A stretch of 64,000 nucleotides of DNA from NCBI RefSeq assembly GCF_004571135.1, contig NZ_SPSB01000005.1:62001-126000 (forward strand), read 5' to 3'. The notes below the pieces were generated by a model, which saw nothing but the letters and a program-made list of their open reading frames with translations, had not been told where the DNA came from and ran no database searches. The position numbers and the translations under genes are program-made. Positions 61,773 through 64,000 of this stretch are shown one piece after another. This stretch comes from Algoriphagus kandeliae. Lineage in GTDB: Bacteria; Bacteroidota; Bacteroidia; Cytophagales; Cyclobacteriaceae. How positions within the stretch are numbered: the stretch's first letter is position 1; every line of letters starts with the position of its first letter.

Positions 61773-62567
61773 TTAAGGGTTTTTCTCTAAATTCTTCAAC
61801 TCCAAAATTGTAGGATTTTGGTCAATATAGCGCATGGTTTCTTCATACCCAGCTTGAAATAATTCAGATGCTTTTTTTATATCAAAAACCCCATACTTAC
61901 CCAAACCCGGGGCTTCAATAAAAAAATCACATTGGGACTTTCTACTGTACACGTTATAATTCATCGTCATTATTACGGAGCGCTCAATTAACCTACGCAT
62001 ATTTTTGATATCGCTTTCTTCAGGAAGATGATTGCAATTGACTCCAATTACATAATCACAAGTACCGTCCAATGGCTCTATAGGAAGGTTATTCAAAACC
62101 CCACCATCAACCAAGTACTTATTACCAATCACAATGGGTTCAAACATCCCCGGGATACAGCTCGATGCCATGACAGGGCCTATCAATTCACCTTCGGAAA
62201 AATACACAGCCTTCCCTTTCTTAATATCGGTTGCCGTTACACTGAGTGGAATTTTCAGCTTGGAAAAATCATTGTGAGGCAAATAGGTTTTGAATAAACC
62301 CTCGATGCTGCTCATTTTCAATATTCCTTTCCAGGAAATGGCAGGACGTAGAAATTTAAAGTAATTGGTCTCAACGATTATTTTTAGGATTTCTGATGGA
62401 GAATAGCCGTGGCAATACATGGCACCTGCAATAGCTCCGGCAGAGGCCCCACTCACTTGAGTTGGAAATATTCCTGCTTCATTTAAGCCTTGGAGGACTC
62501 CTAGATGAGAGATTCCTCTTACTCCTCCTCCTGATAGCGCTATCCCGATTTTTAAGTTAGATTTCAT
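61773..62567 (-). CDS. Patatin-like phospholipase (RssA-like)
   Basis: 264 residues. GGGVRGISHLGVL (14-26) is the oxyanion loop, GASAGA (about 39-44) the nucleophile elbow with Ser41, and LVDGGVLNNLPIEPL (about 155-170) the Asp of the catalytic dyad. Cytosolic lipid acylhydrolase family. Overlaps the MBL gene by 11 bp and precedes the acyltransferase by 5 bp, a compact lipid operon. Confidence 0.92.
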   Translation of the reverse strand: MKSNLKIGIALSGGGVRGISHLGVLQGLNEAGIFPTQVSGASAGAIAGAMYCHGYSPSEILKIIVETNYFKFLRPAISWKGILKMSSIEGLFKTYLPHNDFSKLKIPLSVTATDIKKGKAVYFSEGELIGPVMASSCIPGMFEPIVIGNKYLVDGGVLNNLPIEPLDGTCDYVIGVNCNHLPEESDIKNMRRLIERSVIMTMNYNVYSRKSQCDFFIEAPGLGKYGVFDIKKASELFQAGYEETMRYIDQNPTILELKNLEKNP

Positions 62568-63396
62568 CCAATCGGAAAGTTTGGTCCACCCGAATTCCTT
62601 TTTCTGTTCGCTTCAGCGTACAGCATTCATTTATCGGATCATGTTCAAAGAAAAGGATATAGTCATTATCAACAGCTTCTTCTAAGAACCTGGCCTTTTC
62701 ATCCATGGTCAATAGAGGACGCGTGTCATAGCCCATCACATAAGGAATCGGAATATGAGCCACCGAAGGCAACAAATCTGCAACAAAAACGATGGTTCTG
62801 CCTTTGTAGGACAGTTTTGGAAGCATCTGCTTATCGGTGTGACCATCAACTGTAATGAAATCAAAACCTGGGAAAAGCTGCTTTTTCTCCAAATCCAAAT
62901 ATTCCAACTGATTCAATTCCTGCATCGGCAGGATATTCTCCTTCAAAAAGGAAGCTTTTTCTCTCGGGTTTGGCTCGGTTGCCCATTGCCAATGATCTTT
63001 ATTTGTCCAATAGGTAGCCCGGGGAAACGTCATTTCGTATTGCCCATGAGAACCATATTTCACTCCCCCACCACAATGGTCAAAATGAAGATGGGTCAGG
63101 AAGTTGTCAGTAATTTGATGAAAAGCTACGCCAAGTTTTTTAAAAGACTTTTCCAAAGAATCATCTCCATGGAGATAGTAATGAGAAAAGAACTTCGCGT
63201 CTTGTTTATCCCCGATCCCATTATCAATTAAAACTACTCTATTTCCATCAACCACCAATAATGAACGCATAGCCCAAGTACATAGATTATTCTCATCGGC
63301 GGGATTGGTCCTGGACCAAAGGACTTTGGGAACAACGCCAAACATTGCTCCTCCATCTAGTTTAAAAAAGCCTGTATTGACAGTATATAATTCCAT
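62557..63396 (-). CDS. MBL-fold metallo-hydrolase
   Basis: 279 residues. HLHFDHCGG (about 101-109) gives the HxHxDH metal motif, DGHTDKQML and FEHDP complete the sites. It is in the group of MBL hydrolases near quorum-quenching lactonases and lipid hydrolases; substrate unknown. The operon with patatin and an acyltransferase, just downstream of accA, points to lipid metabolism. Confidence 0.88.
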   Translation of the reverse strand: MELYTVNTGFFKLDGGAMFGVVPKVLWSRTNPADENNLCTWAMRSLLVVDGNRVVLIDNGIGDKQDAKFFSHYYLHGDDSLEKSFKKLGVAFHQITDNFLTHLHFDHCGGGVKYGSHGQYEMTFPRATYWTNKDHWQWATEPNPREKASFLKENILPMQELNQLEYLDLEKKQLFPGFDFITVDGHTDKQMLPKLSYKGRTIVFVADLLPSVAHIPIPYVMGYDTRPLLTMDEKARFLEEAVDNDYILFFEHDPINECCTLKRTEKGIRVDQTFRLDEI

Positions 63397-63426
63397 GTTT
63401 GATAACTGATTTGTTCTAAAAAACCA

Positions 63427-63456
63427 AAAGCAACCTTATCCATTGGTAAGATTGCT
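63427..63456 (-). terminator. Probable terminator after accA
   Basis: AAGCAA (63427-63432) and TTGCTT (63451-63456) pair, extended by CTTA/TAAG with one mismatch and one bulge around ATT. On the minus strand it is followed by TTGGTTTTTT. Confidence 0.55.
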
Positions 63457-63492
63457 TCTGGAATTAGAATAAGATGAATTCAATTTTTGATT

Positions 63493-64000
63493 TTATTCAA
63501 CTACTACTCCCATGGAGCAGAATTTATCAATTCGCTGTTCGATTCGCTTTTCGGGCTTGATTTTATCCAACTCTTTCAAGGCTGAAAGAATTGTTTCTTT
63601 AACCGTGTTAGCCATAGTCTTCAAATCCTTATGAGCTCCTCCAAGAGGTTCAGGGATAATTCCATCGATCAAACCATTGGTTTCCATGTCTTTAGCAGTG
63701 AGTTTAAGTGCTTCAGCTGCCTGCTCCTTGTAATCCCAAGATCTCCAAAGAATAGAAGAACAAGACTCAGGAGAAATCACGGAATACCAAGTATTTTCTA
63801 GCATATAAACCTTATCTCCGATTGCAATTCCCAATGCACCTCCTGAAGCTCCCTCACCGATAATTATACAGATGACAGGAACCTTCAACATGAACATTTC
63901 TTTAAGATTTCGAGCAATAGCTTCTCCCTGACCTCTTTCTTCAGCTTCCAAACCAGGAAAAGCTCCAGGAGTATCGATCAAAGTCACGATAGGTTTACCA
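63493..64000 (-). CDS. accA: Acetyl-CoA carboxylase carboxyltransferase subunit alpha (5' part outside window)
   Basis: The frame is open through the right edge; 169 residues of the C-terminal two-thirds are visible. [67 protein letters not shown] and [26 protein letters not shown] are AccA signatures, forming the carboxyltransferase active site. With AccD it transfers CO2 from biotin-AccB to acetyl-CoA. The start lies beyond base 64000. Confidence 0.95.
   Translation of the reverse strand, partial: GKPIVTLIDTPGAFPGLEAEERGQGEAIARNLKEMFMLKVPVICIIIGEGASGGALGIAIGDKVYMLENTWYSVISPESCSSILWRSWDYKEQAAEALKLTAKDMETNGLIDGIIPEPLGGAHKDLKTMANTVKETILSALKELDKIKPEKRIEQRIDKFCSMGVVVE

Noticed and set aside
1-64000. 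tRNA, rRNA, insertion sequences, prophage, toxin-antitoxin or CRISPR-Cas
   Set aside because: No diagnostic sequence or protein family was found on either strand.

Overview
The window looks like chromosomal DNA from an aerobic Bacteroidota bacterium of the Cytophagales (Cyclobacteriaceae or Algoriphagus-like). This is inferred from gene content and style, not from any search: AT-rich DNA, promoters of the Bacteroidota TAnnTTTG type, many signal peptides and lipoboxes, BT_3928/DUF1599/folP/dacA gene order, SDR-type threonine dehydrogenase, FloA-NfeD, head-GIN and DUF6089-like envelope proteins. No rRNA, tRNA, CRISPR array, insertion sequence or prophage was seen. Coding density is high and most intergenic gaps are under 150 bp.

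Layout. 1-4.2 kb (all minus): an Fnr-like regulator, exported rhodanese, DUF547 lipoprotein and a FAD oxidoreductase cut by the window edge, plus an orphan HsdR-N nuclease and a membrane-anchored HhH protein. 4.3-10.3 kb: hemA, a WG-repeat protein, floA-nfeD, proS. 10.4-13.4 kb: a low-complexity lipoprotein and an outer-membrane barrel. 13.3-17.3 kb: aroK, DoxX/BT_3928, DUF1599, and divergently folP and the c-di-AMP synthase dacA. 17.4-19.7 kb: kbl and tdh, the two steps of threonine breakdown to glycine. 19.7-24.7 kb: an Spx/ArsC-like protein, hemL, an LpoA-like exported protein, guaA. 24.8-30.3 kb: phosphotriesterase-like lipoprotein, orphan ligase-associated exonuclease, and a pterin/flavin cluster (flavin reductase, two small proteins, SDR, folE, PTPS). 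30.5-35.8 kb: two L,D-transpeptidases, kdsA, kdsC and a GNAT-nitrilase fusion. 36-42 kb: MscS, DUF6089-like barrel, Na/Pi symporter, universal stress protein with a highly structured leader, GNAT, exported RidA.

42.1-46.2 kb is the most accessory-looking stretch: an alpha/beta hydrolase and a methyltransferase separated by a 163-bp inverted-repeat-bounded spacer, an outer-membrane barrel, and 0.66 kb of mostly non-coding DNA carrying a short beta-propeller gene remnant. 46.2-52.3 kb holds the AddB/AddA-type recombination nuclease-helicase. 52.4-58.2 kb is a plus-strand run: GH67 alpha-glucuronidase, VOC protein, GNAT, exported creatininase-like protein, a 62-bp palindrome, pentapeptide protein and an epimerase. 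58.2-64 kb: UDG-family protein, DUF4136 lipoprotein, head-GIN protein, TerB-like protein, then a lipid-related minus-strand run (acyltransferase, patatin, MBL hydrolase) and the 3' part of accA, cut by the right edge.

The observations I consider most worth following are the nested leader with a sequestered Shine-Dalgarno before the universal stress gene (40.4 kb), the pterin/flavin cluster with its SDR lacking the catalytic tyrosine (27-30.3 kb), the redox cluster at the left edge that resembles arsenosugar-associated neighbourhoods, and the cassette-like spacer at 43.2 kb. None of these is proven from sequence reading alone.
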